A stretch of DNA of 64,000 nucleotides from Trichomonas tenax. Lineage: Eukaryota > Parabasalia > Trichomonadida > Trichomonadidae. Positions within the stretch are counted from its first letter, which is position 1; every line of letters starts with the position of its first letter. Below, piece after piece: positions 19,610-28,258 of the stretch. Below the pieces are notes generated by a model, which saw only the letters and a program-made list of their open reading frames with translations, made no database searches and was not told the DNA's origin. The stretch spans positions 1 through 64,000 of the forward strand of contig JALKBU010000045.1 of assembly GCA_023091735.1 (NCBI GenBank). Reading direction: 5' to 3'. The translations under genes were made by a program, and so were the position numbers.

Positions 19610-20429
19610 TCGAAAAAAGTGATCAAAAAGTGCTTCGTATCTCATTACCAATAACATATTTTTCCTTATCAACCACAAAAATATAAATACTTCTTTGACA
19701 TGAATTAATTTTTGCTGTTTATCACAATTTATATCTAATTCATGAAAATGTTGAATTTCATGCAATTTCATTATATGCAATTGAAGAAGACGTGTTTAAG
19801 GTTTTATCAAAGCTCGTAAATGTACATGATGTTTGATAAAAATACCATTTTAATTTTTTTATCCAAAATTTAGCATTTCTCAAAAAGATTTTAGAACCTA
19901 ACGGAATGATAGTAAGGCTTTGCTACATATGAAAAACATAAGATATAAAAATCACTATTGAAATAATTTTGATTTACTTAAGTATCATTATTGCTAATGA
20001 TGGCTATGACTTATGTAGCTTTATCTTATGCGAGATTAAGATTGATACCATTATTTATCGAAATTTTATACTTTTGTCATTAAACAAAACAGATTTTTAT
20101 CGCATAGGCCTTATAGTACTCATGTTGTAATTTTTTTAAACATAAATTTTCTTTAAAAATACCACAAATTTCATTGTTTTGATGAATTAACAGAAAAATT
20201 AACATCAGCATAGCATAGAGTATTTTTATTTTTATCAAAATGAAGTGTCACGACTTTTGTATGAATCTCCAACGAAATTTTGCAAACTCTTGGATTTTAA
20301 AATTTGTGCAAAAAGCAGACCTTAGAAAGCCTTCCCAGTGTCAACGCAATCAAAAATAGCTCATTAAGCATAGCCAAAAATTTTTATTCGTAATTTTTTT
20401 CTTCCTTTTCAAAAGTTTCATATTTCTTG
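19610..20429. other. AT-rich divergent spacer
   Basis: 820 bp between the tetrapeptide-repeat gene and the kinase gene. Initiator-like TCACTTTT (minus strand, at the left end) and TCATATTTC (plus strand, right end) are the only signals seen. Confidence 0.55.
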
Positions 20430-21236
20430 ATGATTGGAGTCATTGGGGACGTTCTTGTTAAAACTCAAGAAGGAGACATCTGTAGATACTACCATCCCAG
20501 TTTTTTTGACCAGAACTTGCTCATAAAGCTCTATAAGATCGAGCATAGTGAAGAGTGTGAAAGAGCCTATCGATTCTCTGATGAAGCCAACAGCACACTT
20601 ATAGATTCCTGTATCATGGAGACCATTGGCGTGATAAACGTCAACTTATACGGCTATTTTCCGACTGCTCTTGTGATGCCACAATTTGAAGGCGATTTAC
20701 ATGATTACATCGATTGGAAGTTCAACCACAGCCACCCATCTTACAAAGGGAAGATGTTTGAATGCTTTGTTGACGAAAGTTGGATAATTATTCAAATTGT
20801 CAATTCTTTGAAAACGCTCGTATATTTCAGCAAAGGACACGGCGACATAAAAGCGGAAAACATCTTTATTACAACTTTTCTTGGAAAAGTCGTTCTTGCA
20901 GATTTAGGTTCTGTTGACAATTTTGGCAACAGATTGGGTACATATACAATAAAATATGCACCACCAGAGGTGCTCGATAACCCACAACCCATAATAACCC
21001 ACGCTCACGATATTTACTCATTTGGTGTGGTTATTCATTTTTTGCTTTTTGGCTGCTATCCAATTTTTGATTCCTACGGAGTTTTGAATCGTTACGAGCT
21101 TGGTGATCCCACGTTGTCTGAATGGCTGTACGATTTTCTTTCTGGATGTCTTGCTCTTGATCCTGATTATAGGTTCACAATCGATGATATTTTGGACCAT
21201 TCTTTCTACCATTACTGCCTAAGAAGCGTTCAGTAA
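20430..21236 (+). CDS. Divergent protein kinase-like protein
   Basis: The 268-residue protein has a recognisable C-lobe: catalytic loop GHGDIKAENIFI (normally HRDxKxxN), ADLGS in place of DFG, APPE for the APE motif, and the DIYSFGVVIHFLLFG and PDYR helices. The catalytic Asp, Lys and Asn and the metal-binding Asp are present. The Arg of HRD is Gly, so it would not be controlled by activation-loop phosphorylation in the usual way. The N-lobe is short: no clear glycine loop, and the ATP-binding Lys may be in LLIKLYK. It may be a weak kinase or pseudokinase. No accessory domain is present. The start is the first ATG, 9 nt after TCATATTTC. Confidence 0.75.
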   Translation: MIGVIGDVLVKTQEGDICRYYHPSFFDQNLLIKLYKIEHSEECERAYRFSDEANSTLIDSCIMETIGVINVNLYGYFPTALVMPQFEGDLHDYIDWKFNHSHPSYKGKMFECFVDESWIIIQIVNSLKTLVYFSKGHGDIKAENIFITTFLGKVVLADLGSVDNFGNRLGTYTIKYAPPEVLDNPQPIITHAHDIYSFGVVIHFLLFGCYPIFDSYGVLNRYELGDPTLSEWLYDFLSGCLALDPDYRFTIDDILDHSFYHYCLRSVQ

Positions 21237-21496
21237 TTTTGTGCTTATTTAACAATTTTTTTGGAGTATCATTTATGATAAACAACTACGTATCATGGAA
21301 CAGAGTTTTTCTTTTCATTGAGGCCTAACTTTGAGGAGTTTTGTGATTATGATGAAAGGAAGTTTGTTGAATATTAAGAAAAAAAAGGAAACTGTTTTGC
21401 CACTTTCTCGAAGGTTTGCATGTTCAGCAAACTTTCCCTCAGAAGGAGTTACGAGGATTTTAAAGCAGTGCATGAATAGAAAGAAAACAAAGATTT

Positions 21497-22477
21497 TTAT
21501 TGTGATTCCCACATAACTTTCATAGCACAATCATGAACATACAATAATTCTGAGAGTTTGACAACCTGCTCTCTAAGCTCCGCAATTTCTTGTTTAATTT
21601 CGCGTATTTCAGCAGCAGAAACTTGATCTTTCTGTTTTTCATTCTGTTTAATAATAGGTTCATCTGGAATCTTTTGTTCTATCTTCCTTAAACGCTCTTC
21701 AATTCCTTTCAAAGGTGTCGCAGGAATATCTGCTTCAAATGGAACAAATTGAGGTTCATCCCATTGTATTGGTGCCGTTGAATGAGATAACATTGCGCGA
21801 AGCTCGCCTTCCGTTCCATTCAACAAAACATCAAGTAATGCGTCCGGATTAAAATCTTCATTTGTATCCACGCTGCCACATTCATATCCATCGATAGAAT
21901 CCAGCATAGGACACAAATATTTTGTAAATTTTATGACTTTCAGCTCAGGATTCTGATCAACAAGTCCAACATTTAACGATGCAAGTTGAGTGAAAACAGC
22001 AATGTACTTAAGCGATCTAATTTCTGATATATTGTTACCAGATATATCTAAACTTTGTAATTTTGCGCCAAGTTTGTCTTGAAGAAACTCAAAATTATCG
22101 AGTTGATTATTAGAAAGATCAATTTCGATAAGAGACTTAGAAAGCGGTTTTGTGATGTCTTTTATTCTGTTTTCGGATGCAATTAAGACCTTTAATGTCT
22201 GTAACGAACTCAATGGATCTAATGATTCGATAAGATTTTTGCTGCAGTTGATTTCAACAATCGATTGAAGCTTTGATAGCGAAGATAAGTCTGATATTTT
22301 GTTTTTGGAGATATTGATTGAACGCAAGCTGACGAAATTTTCTAAGTTTGGAATTTCACGAATAAAATTCTGAGAAACGTCGATGGTTTCAACGGACTCT
22401 GTTTCCTCTATTTGAGGAAACTGTTTAAGTCCTTGGTTTACCATCTCAAAATCTTCAGGAGGAGATCCACCCCTCAT
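21497..22477 (-). CDS. Leucine-rich repeat protein with C-terminal coiled coil
   Basis: From the ATG at 22477 the protein has 326 residues. Residues ~25-175 hold about six SDS22-type LRRs (VETIDVSQNFIREIPNLENF; LIEIDLSNNQLDNFEFLQ; LQSLDISGNNISEIRSLKYI). An LRR cap-like segment (NPELKVIKFTKYLCPMLDSIDGY) closes the repeats. Residues ~255-310 form a coiled coil (EIREIKQEIAELREQVVKL). The cap of the form P..K......CP.L..IDG is typical of LRR proteins of cilia and basal bodies, so a flagellar or scaffold role is possible. The start is set by TCATTTG 10 nt upstream and a TGACATGTAAA element 26 nt upstream. Confidence 0.8.
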   Translation of the reverse strand: MRGGSPPEDFEMVNQGLKQFPQIEETESVETIDVSQNFIREIPNLENFVSLRSINISKNKISDLSSLSKLQSIVEINCSKNLIESLDPLSSLQTLKVLIASENRIKDITKPLSKSLIEIDLSNNQLDNFEFLQDKLGAKLQSLDISGNNISEIRSLKYIAVFTQLASLNVGLVDQNPELKVIKFTKYLCPMLDSIDGYECGSVDTNEDFNPDALLDVLLNGTEGELRAMLSHSTAPIQWDEPQFVPFEADIPATPLKGIEERLRKIEQKIPDEPIIKQNEKQKDQVSAAEIREIKQEIAELREQVVKLSELLYVHDCAMKVMWESQ

Positions 22478-22796
22478 TTTTGACAAATGATTTTACAACA
22501 AATTTACATGTCAAAAATATCCATCATTGCAATTCTTCATTTTCATAAACATTATCAAACAATTTTAACAATGAAATTATCATCAATCAAGCTATTACTA
22601 TATTATATTAAACTTCTCATCTACCAATATATATTATTGAATTTTGATATATTTTAATAATGAAATCGATTAGTTGGTTGATATATAGTTTGGTTCTGGA
22701 AGTTGGTTTTTGATTGAGATGTGAAATAGTGAAAGTTATTAATAATTAACTTTTTAGTTTTACAATAAGAAAGCATATTTTATAAATATATAAGAA
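22478..22796. other. Spacer between LRR and HAP40-like genes
   Basis: 319 bp, AT-rich. Besides the LRR promoter motifs nothing is seen. Confidence 0.55.
22503..22513 (-). promoter_or_regulatory. TGACATGTAAA element of the LRR gene
   Basis: Exact copy in gene-sense orientation, 26 nt before the start codon at 22477. An initiator-like TCATTTG lies between motif and start. Confidence 0.55.
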
Positions 22797-23720
22797 TTAT
22801 TGAGCAAGCTCTGCATAAGCGGCTTCAATACTCTTAGAGAGTAAAAAGTGATGCCTCTCGAAAAGCGAAATCTGTAAGTCCGTGAAGTAATTTGAGCTTC
22901 TTGCCTGATTGATGATGGAGTCGATAACAGCGATCTGGTTAGACTTTGTTGCATCGCAAAGTTGCTTAAACAATTCGGCGACACCTTCTTCGAGGTTCTT
23001 TTCTGCATATGTAATGCAGTCGGCATACTTGAATGCAGAGAGGAGAAGCTGGGCCTTGAGGATTTTGATGTTTGTAAGCTGAGCCTTCATGAGTTGTGAA
23101 GTTCCAATTTGTTCAGCGTCAGCATCACCGAGCTTGTTCTGGACGTTGTCAACAACAAGGAGAGCGAGATCGAGGCGGTCAGCTCTGCTGTAGCAGTCAA
23201 CGCAATTGAAGACAGAGTCGAAGAGAAGAGGTGGCGACAAATGCATGTCAAGGCAGAGGTTGGCAGCCTCTTCGTATGTGTTTCCTGCGTAGTGGAGGAG
23301 GTCGAACTGAGCTTCTGTCTTGCCCAACTCAAGGAGGAGAACAACAGCGAGATTTGGCTTAGAATCGCCCTTAAGAACGTCCGCAGCGACTCTGTAGCAG
23401 TGAAGTCCATCTGCAAGAGGATCACTCCATGTATCGCGGAGGTTCCTGGAGATGCTGAAATTGAAATTGGCAGATTTGATGAAAAGGCGGGCAGCTTTAA
23501 CTGCTGTGCGAACTGTTTTCTGCTTGTCCTCTATTTTTTGCCAGCACTGCATCTCACCAAATTTAGCGAGTGCAACAAGTCCGCATTCGAACGGATTCTC
23601 TTCGTCTTGTGTTCTCGACAGTTCGTCAAACTCAGCAGCTGTTTCCTTGAGAGAATTTTTGGTGCGGAAGAGCTTTGTGAGTTTGGCAGAGATTTCGTCG
23701 AATCGCTTGTAGAAGCTCAT
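22797..23720 (-). CDS. HAP40/F8A-like TPR protein
   Basis: A 307-residue all-helical protein. The N-terminal part (YKRFDEISAKLTKLFRTK, ETAAEFDELSR, then AVKAARLFIKSA) follows the order and spacing of the start of human HAP40/F8A (short YR...S.KL..RF, then EA...F..L.R, then EAARLFL). The C-terminal LFKQLCDATKSNQIAVIDSI also matches HAP40 in position. The middle is TPR/SNAP-like (YAGNTYEEAANLCLDMH; FNCVDCYSRADRLDLAL). HAP40 is a stoichiometric partner of huntingtin and acts in endosome traffic. Family call is by eye. Alpha/gamma-SNAP is the main alternative because both have TPR-like helices. Length is about 60 residues shorter than human HAP40, which has a Pro-rich insert. Confidence 0.55.
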   Translation of the reverse strand: MSFYKRFDEISAKLTKLFRTKNSLKETAAEFDELSRTQDEENPFECGLVALAKFGEMQCWQKIEDKQKTVRTAVKAARLFIKSANFNFSISRNLRDTWSDPLADGLHCYRVAADVLKGDSKPNLAVVLLLELGKTEAQFDLLHYAGNTYEEAANLCLDMHLSPPLLFDSVFNCVDCYSRADRLDLALLVVDNVQNKLGDADAEQIGTSQLMKAQLTNIKILKAQLLLSAFKYADCITYAEKNLEEGVAELFKQLCDATKSNQIAVIDSIINQARSSNYFTDLQISLFERHHFLLSKSIEAAYAELAQ

Positions 23721-23921
23721 ATGAAAATTAAGTAAAGTTTACAAAAAGTGCCAATTGGTTAAAATTGACACCGAAAAATTGACATCATTAGACAACCTCG
23801 AGAAACAAGTTTCCTTCTCTCGAGCTTCACACACAATATGCCCTTCCTCTATATCTATATAACTATATAAAAGATATTGCTTATATGTTACTTATTTCAT
23901 CTTTTCTTCTCTTGTAATTTT

Positions 23922-23932
23922 TGACATGTAAA
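23922..23932 (+). promoter_or_regulatory. TGACATGTAAA element of the deacylase gene
   Basis: Exact sense copy, 42 nt before the start codon at 23974, immediately followed by GTGACA and, 17 nt later, TTGACACTTTTTATCA. Confidence 0.55.
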
Positions 23933-23973
23933 GTGACAATTTCATATTAATTGACACTTTTTATCAAAATAAA

Positions 23974-24435
23974 ATGGTTAAACTTGTTCTTCAGCGTTGC
24001 AAGAGTGGCTCTGTCACAGTTGATGGAAAAATCATTGGCCAGATCGGAAAGGGTATCGTTGTCCTTGTTGGCATCCACCGCGATGATAAACCAGAAGATT
24101 TGGAATGGGCCATCCAAAAAATGCTTAATTATTGCATGTGGCCAGCCGATGACGAGAAACCATGGAGGAAGAGTGTCATGGACATTGACGGAGAACTCCT
24201 CTTAGTCTCTCAGTTCACACTTTATGCCCGTCCAAATGGAAGAAAGCCAGATTTCTCTCATTCAATGGGACCAGAAAGTGCTGAGCAAATGTACAACATG
24301 TTCGTTGAACAGGTTAAGGCCAAATATAAAGCTGACAAGATCCAAACAGGAAGCTTCGGCGCAATGATGGAAGTTGCTCTCGTTAATGATGGTCCAGTTA
24401 CAATGATCTTTGATACACTTAACAAGAAGGGTTAA
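23974..24435 (+). CDS. D-aminoacyl-tRNA deacylase (DTD)
   Basis: A 153-residue protein of full family length. It removes D-amino acids mis-attached to tRNA. Diagnostic motifs: N-terminal KLVLQRCKSGSVTVDGKIIG, catalytic SQFTL (residues ~79-83), NGRKPDFS, and the C-terminal NDGPVTM motif, whose Gly-Pro forms the chiral filter with the partner subunit. The canonical cis-Gly-Pro pair is present, so it is DTD1-like and not the trans-Gly-Pro ATD type as far as sequence shows. The start is the ATG at 23974 with the promoter motif upstream. The stop is TAAATA. Confidence 0.96.
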   Translation: MVKLVLQRCKSGSVTVDGKIIGQIGKGIVVLVGIHRDDKPEDLEWAIQKMLNYCMWPADDEKPWRKSVMDIDGELLLVSQFTLYARPNGRKPDFSHSMGPESAEQMYNMFVEQVKAKYKADKIQTGSFGAMMEVALVNDGPVTMIFDTLNKKG

Positions 24436-24727
24436 ATAATTTAATCCTCGATTAATCGAAATGTAAAATGTATATTACCGCTTCTATTCAAGATTACAAT
24501 TTATCTCTGTTTTTATTTAATAGTTTTTCAATATAATTTATTTTCCCAAAATATATAAGTCGAGCATATGATAATTAAGATGCAAGTATTTTTGCATACA
24601 TCCATTGAAAATGATGCTTTGATGATTTTGTTTAATCTTGATATTTTGATAATTCAATCAAAATATATATATATATAAATAGTTTATGTAGATTGAACAC
24701 TTGAACAGAAAAGCTACATATATCAAT
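24436..24727. other. Convergent spacer
   Basis: 292 bp between convergent genes, AT-rich, with an (AT)n tract near 24665. No other signal. Confidence 0.5.
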
Positions 24728-25552
24728 TTACTCAACAAATAAGACAAAAATAAGAAGTAAAGCAGCGAAGATTGTTCGTGTGTTTCTCTTGAGTGTTCTA
24801 TAGAGTTTATGATACCACCTATTAAACTTGAGGGCATTATCAGGTTCAGGACGATCTTCGGTTTGACCTTGATCAATTATTGTGATTAAATCTGCAGCAC
24901 TGAGATCCGATCTATTGCATGTAGGACAAACATTAGACCTAAGGAGCCATTCAGAAATGCATCTTCTGCAATAAACATGTCCGCACGGTGTTGCGACAGG
25001 ATCGTGCAACTCTTCCATACAGATTGGACACAACCAATCATCTTCTTCTTCATTTTGCGCCTCTGGTGCAGCTTGGTTTTGTTGATTACTTGGATTTTGA
25101 TTTGTATAATTTTCAGGTGGTAAATCAGCTTGAATATCTGCGGGTGAAGCAGTGACTGCAGGGTCAGGATATATTGGTGGAATTGGAATATCAACATTTG
25201 GATACTCAATATGTTCTTGATTAGGTAATTCGTCTATTGTTTCAACTTTTATTACATCATTGATATTTTTGAAATCGATTTCTTCGTCTATCTTTCCTTC
25301 ATATTTTGGTTTTTCATCTAGTTTTTGAATTTCTTGTTGTTTTTCAGCTTCTGTTATCTGTGGTTGTTCTTTTTCGATTTCAACTTGTTTTTGAGCAACT
25401 TTCTCTTCTTCATCAGCAATATCAGGATTTATTGCTCTAATTCCGAAAATTCTTTGACAGTTTTCACAACAATACTTGTCTGGTGTATATGGATGATGCT
25501 CATTTGTAGGTTTTTGGCAAAAGCAGCACTTTCCTTCAAACTCGCTTTCCAT
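24728..25552 (-). CDS. Membrane-anchored RING-type E3 ubiquitin ligase
   Basis: The 274-residue protein has three parts. Residues 9-35 form a small Cys-rich motif (CCFCQ...CCENC) that may bind zinc. Residues ~40-165 are an acidic, Gln/Pro-rich linker. Residues ~174-215 are a C3HC4 RING (CPICMEELHDPVATPCGHVY, then CRRC and CPTC). The last ~17 residues are a single hydrophobic anchor (TIFAALLLIFVLFVE) preceded by a basic Tyr/Arg segment. A C-terminal anchor behind a RING is the plan of RNF5/RMA1-type ligases of the ER membrane that work in protein quality control. The N-terminal zinc motif is not part of that family. An AAAAGTGACA element lies 3 nt before the ATG. Confidence 0.85.
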   Translation of the reverse strand: MESEFEGKCCFCQKPTNEHHPYTPDKYCCENCQRIFGIRAINPDIADEEEKVAQKQVEIEKEQPQITEAEKQQEIQKLDEKPKYEGKIDEEIDFKNINDVIKVETIDELPNQEHIEYPNVDIPIPPIYPDPAVTASPADIQADLPPENYTNQNPSNQQNQAAPEAQNEEEDDWLCPICMEELHDPVATPCGHVYCRRCISEWLLRSNVCPTCNRSDLSAADLITIIDQGQTEDRPEPDNALKFNRWYHKLYRTLKRNTRTIFAALLLIFVLFVE

Positions 25553-26023
25553 TTATGTCACTTTTTGCAAAAAATTTGATTCGATTAATCAGCTTTTTAG
25601 AATATAATCAAATTTTATGAAAATTTTTATTTTTAGCGTTTGGGAGTTCACAATTAATTTTCGAAATCAAATTAGTTGAATAAGCAGCCAAACAACCATC
25701 AAAATATTCAAAAATTTCTCAGAAGCTCCTCCGAATTATGATGACTATAATAGCTTTAAAAATATCATTATTCTTTCCAGTTAATGCTTATTTTATATAC
25801 ATTAGCATTAGATATTGAAATCTATACATATCAAGAGTCTGTTATGCTTTTCAATATCAATTGAGATGAATAATATTGAAGTTAAAGGATTATAGTTTCT
25901 CTTTTCTGTGATACCATTTTGCACAGTAGTATGAGAAAGTTAACTTTTGTATTTTTTAGATATATTTTATTCTAAATAAAAAATAAAAAAGATTTTTCAC
26001 GTAATTCTATAGATGGAAATTTC
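25553..26023. other. AT-rich intergenic region
   Basis: 471 bp upstream of the RING gene and downstream of NOP10. Only the TGTCACTTTT (minus-sense AAAAGTGACA) at 25556-25565 is notable. Confidence 0.55.
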
Positions 26024-26212
26024 TTAGTATTGGATATCTGGTTGCTGGTGTGGGAGAAGTTTGAATTTAGCTTTTTCTTGAATTCTCTCTGCAGAATCCT
26101 TGTCTTCTGGTGAGAAACGAGCTGGGTGGGCAGAGCGTGTCTGACTACCGCATGTAGCGCACTTCTGCTTAAGTGTGTACTGGTTGCATTTGTCACAAAA
26201 ACGAAGAAGCAT
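26024..26212 (-). CDS. nop10: NOP10, H/ACA ribonucleoprotein subunit
   Basis: The 62-residue protein matches NOP10 over its whole length: a short N-terminal beta hairpin, the invariant SAHPARFSPEDK motif (residues ~27-38), and a C-terminal helix (RIQEKAKFKLLPHQQP). NOP10 is a core subunit, with Cbf5/dyskerin, Nhp2 and Gar1, of the RNP that makes pseudouridine in rRNA and snRNA. The N-terminus has four cysteines, C6/C9 and C18/C21 (CDKC...CATC), forming a zinc ribbon as in archaeal Nop10. Yeast and human NOP10 lack this ribbon. A TGACATGTAAA element lies 29 nt upstream of the ATG. Confidence 0.93.
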   Translation of the reverse strand: MLLRFCDKCNQYTLKQKCATCGSQTRSAHPARFSPEDKDSAERIQEKAKFKLLPHQQPDIQY

Positions 26213-26640
26213 TCTGTTTGTGGCTTTATCTGGCAGTTATTTTACATGTCAGATAATTAAAATTCGTCAAAAAAAACAGCATTCTCTAGGGAACTCAAAT
26301 ATAGCAACACTAGGTTATGAAAATAATACTTCTTAAATTCTAAGCTCCAATCATGAATATTCACCAAATATATAATATATTCATTCACATATATTTCCAT
26401 ATAGATCAGAATAAACATCCTCATATGAGGGTTTTATTTTTATAATCATCAATCACAGTTCTTCATTTATTCAGATATGAGAAATAGTGCCACGAAGACT
26501 GAAGTTCCATTGCTTGTCTAGTTTAAGCTATTATCTTGTTAAGAAAATGAAATGCTAAAGCTGTTTAAGTAAAATTGAAGATATTAAACAAAAATATTTA
26601 TAACAAAGAATATTAATAAAATATATACAAACATATAATT
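26213..26640. other. AT-rich intergenic region
   Basis: 428 bp. Besides the NOP10 promoter motif nothing is recognised. Confidence 0.5.
26241..26251 (-). promoter_or_regulatory. TGACATGTAAA element of NOP10
   Basis: Exact sense copy 29 nt before the NOP10 start codon at 26212. Confidence 0.55.
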
Positions 26641-27435
26641 TTAATTCTTCCAGTGATCAAGGTAAGTAACAACAAATTGTTCAGGAATGATGCGAGCTTC
26701 GTCATCTCCAAAATCAAGCTGATAACCACGAATTTGATCAGTATTAGAATCATCATTTGCGAGGTCACATGGACGAGCAATGACAGTTGCAGGGAAGAAT
26801 TGACGAGATCCTTCTTGAGGCATGATAACCAAAACTTTGTTGTTTTTAGCATGTTCCCAGCGTGCAATGGGCTTTTCTGGAATGACTGTTGGTAATGGAG
26901 TCCATTGATCAGCCTTGAGTTCAACAATCTCTGGATTTGGAGATGTTGTGTAAGGATCAATAGCGTAAACAATCTCTTTCTCGTACTTGTAGACCATCAT
27001 GAGTACAAATTGCTTATTTATGTTAGCGCAAATCATCTGATTCGGGCTCGGCGTCTTAGAGCGATATGCGTAGCATCCACAGAAGTTTGGAAGTGGAGCT
27101 GGCCTTGTCTTAGGTTTTCCATGGAAGAAATTAGTCAGTATTCCTTCAAGTTCTTCGCGAGTTGGCATTGAGGTCTCAACTCTTGGCCCCGACCTTGATC
27201 TCTGCTCAATTATTTGATCAATAGCATTGATGGTTGTATTGGCGCGCTCAATAGACCTGTCGTATGTTTGTATGATGTATTGATGATAATTTTCGCATTC
27301 TTTCGCCACTGACAACATCTGATTTTGATAGAATTCGTTTTCTTTCTGCTTTATCTGATTAACCAGCCCATTCAAGGTCGTCACAATGTTGAGCATGTCC
27401 TTGAGCTGGTTCATGAAGTTATTCGAGGATCTCAT
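26641..27435 (-). CDS. SGF29-like SAGA subunit with tandem Tudor domain
   Basis: From the ATG at 27435 the protein has 264 residues: an N-terminal coiled coil (~10-85) and a C-terminal SGF29-type double Tudor fold. The second Tudor carries FFPATVIARP and GYQLDFGDDEARIIPEQFVV, the strand pattern that in SGF29 forms the H3K4me3 aromatic cage (FYxAxV and YxLxFxDDE). The first Tudor half includes GCYAYRS and KQFVLMMVYKYEKEIVYAIDPYT. SGF29 recruits the SAGA histone acetyltransferase to H3K4-methylated promoters. A SET1-like H3K4 methyltransferase is encoded at 15144. An upstream in-frame ATG at 27468 precedes TCACTTTA, the likely initiator, and so is rejected. Confidence 0.8.
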   Translation of the reverse strand: MRSSNNFMNQLKDMLNIVTTLNGLVNQIKQKENEFYQNQMLSVAKECENYHQYIIQTYDRSIERANTTINAIDQIIEQRSRSGPRVETSMPTREELEGILTNFFHGKPKTRPAPLPNFCGCYAYRSKTPSPNQMICANINKQFVLMMVYKYEKEIVYAIDPYTTSPNPEIVELKADQWTPLPTVIPEKPIARWEHAKNNKVLVIMPQEGSRQFFPATVIARPCDLANDDSNTDQIRGYQLDFGDDEARIIPEQFVVTYLDHWKN

Positions 27436-27830
27436 TTTTATGACATTTCTTGTCACGTAAAGTGACATTCTGACCCCACAATGTCAAAGGAGTCAAAATC
27501 TGACAATGAGTATGGTTCATTCAATATTTAGGGTCTCTCACCACATCATAACATCAGGACAACCATGCTGTTCTGTTTTGCATGTCAACGAGTCATGTTG
27601 TAAAGTATCAATTTTTTTGATTTTTAAAAGGTGACATTTGATGTAAAGCGAAAAAATGTCAAAAAATAATAAAGGGTGAATATCTATTTGAAATTGATGT
27701 GAGAGAAATAAATTACATCATATAGGTGTTTTTGGCCCATTTCTGCTGTTGTGTGCAGCTATGTCACACTGCATGGCTGCGCGCAGCAGCAGAAATGGGC
27801 CAAAAACACTTTCAAGAAGAAAGTTGTGCA
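27436..27830. other. Intergenic region with long hairpin
   Basis: Divergent spacer. TGTCACGTAAA, a variant of the promoter motif, is at 27451-27461. The hairpin at 27726-27809 is listed separately. Nothing else is seen. Confidence 0.5.
27726..27809 (+). ncRNA. Candidate 34-bp hairpin RNA
   Basis: Left arm 27726-27759 and right arm 27776-27809 are inverted copies around a 16-nt loop. The outer 23 bp (GTGTTTTTGGCCCATTTCTG...) are perfect. The inner part differs only by T for C in the left arm, so in a plus-sense transcript these are U opposite G and the full 34 bp can pair with wobbles. It is GC-richer than its surroundings. Whether it is transcribed is unknown; a small transposon relic is the alternative. 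Confidence 0.45.
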
Positions 27831-28258
27831 GGCTTGTCTAAAATTGATACGCAAAGTCGGCGAAACTCGTTTTTTAACTCACTGGATTAACTTCTTGCGA
27901 GGTTATTGAACCACAATGTACAAAATCCTGTTGTGCATGATATATTAAAGAATTAGATAACAAAGTCTATATTTCATTAAAATATTAGATATATCTTGCA
28001 TCAAAAACATTGATTTGCCATGATATACTTTACTCATTATAATATATTATATTCACATTGTATAGCATTTTTATAACGTAAAATATGTTGTTGTCGATGA
28101 TAAATAGGTAAATCTAATCACAGATATGCTTTTTAGCTTTTTTGGAAAAAAGTATTCCAAGTGTTCACACATAAGCTCTGTGTGTTATTCTTCTCAATTT
28201 AATAAACTTGTCAAATTTAGCCGCTCAAAAAAAGAATCATCATTATTTTTGGGAGAAT
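27831..28258 (+). repeat. Ankyrin-gene promoter repeat, copy 1
   Basis: This 428-bp segment begins GGCTTGTCTAAAATTGATAC and ends inside the ankyrin gene at GGGAGAAT. It recurs at 37532-37961 in the same orientation and, mostly, at 37957-38305 inverted. It covers the promoter and first ~44 codons of an ankyrin-family gene. Confidence 0.85.
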
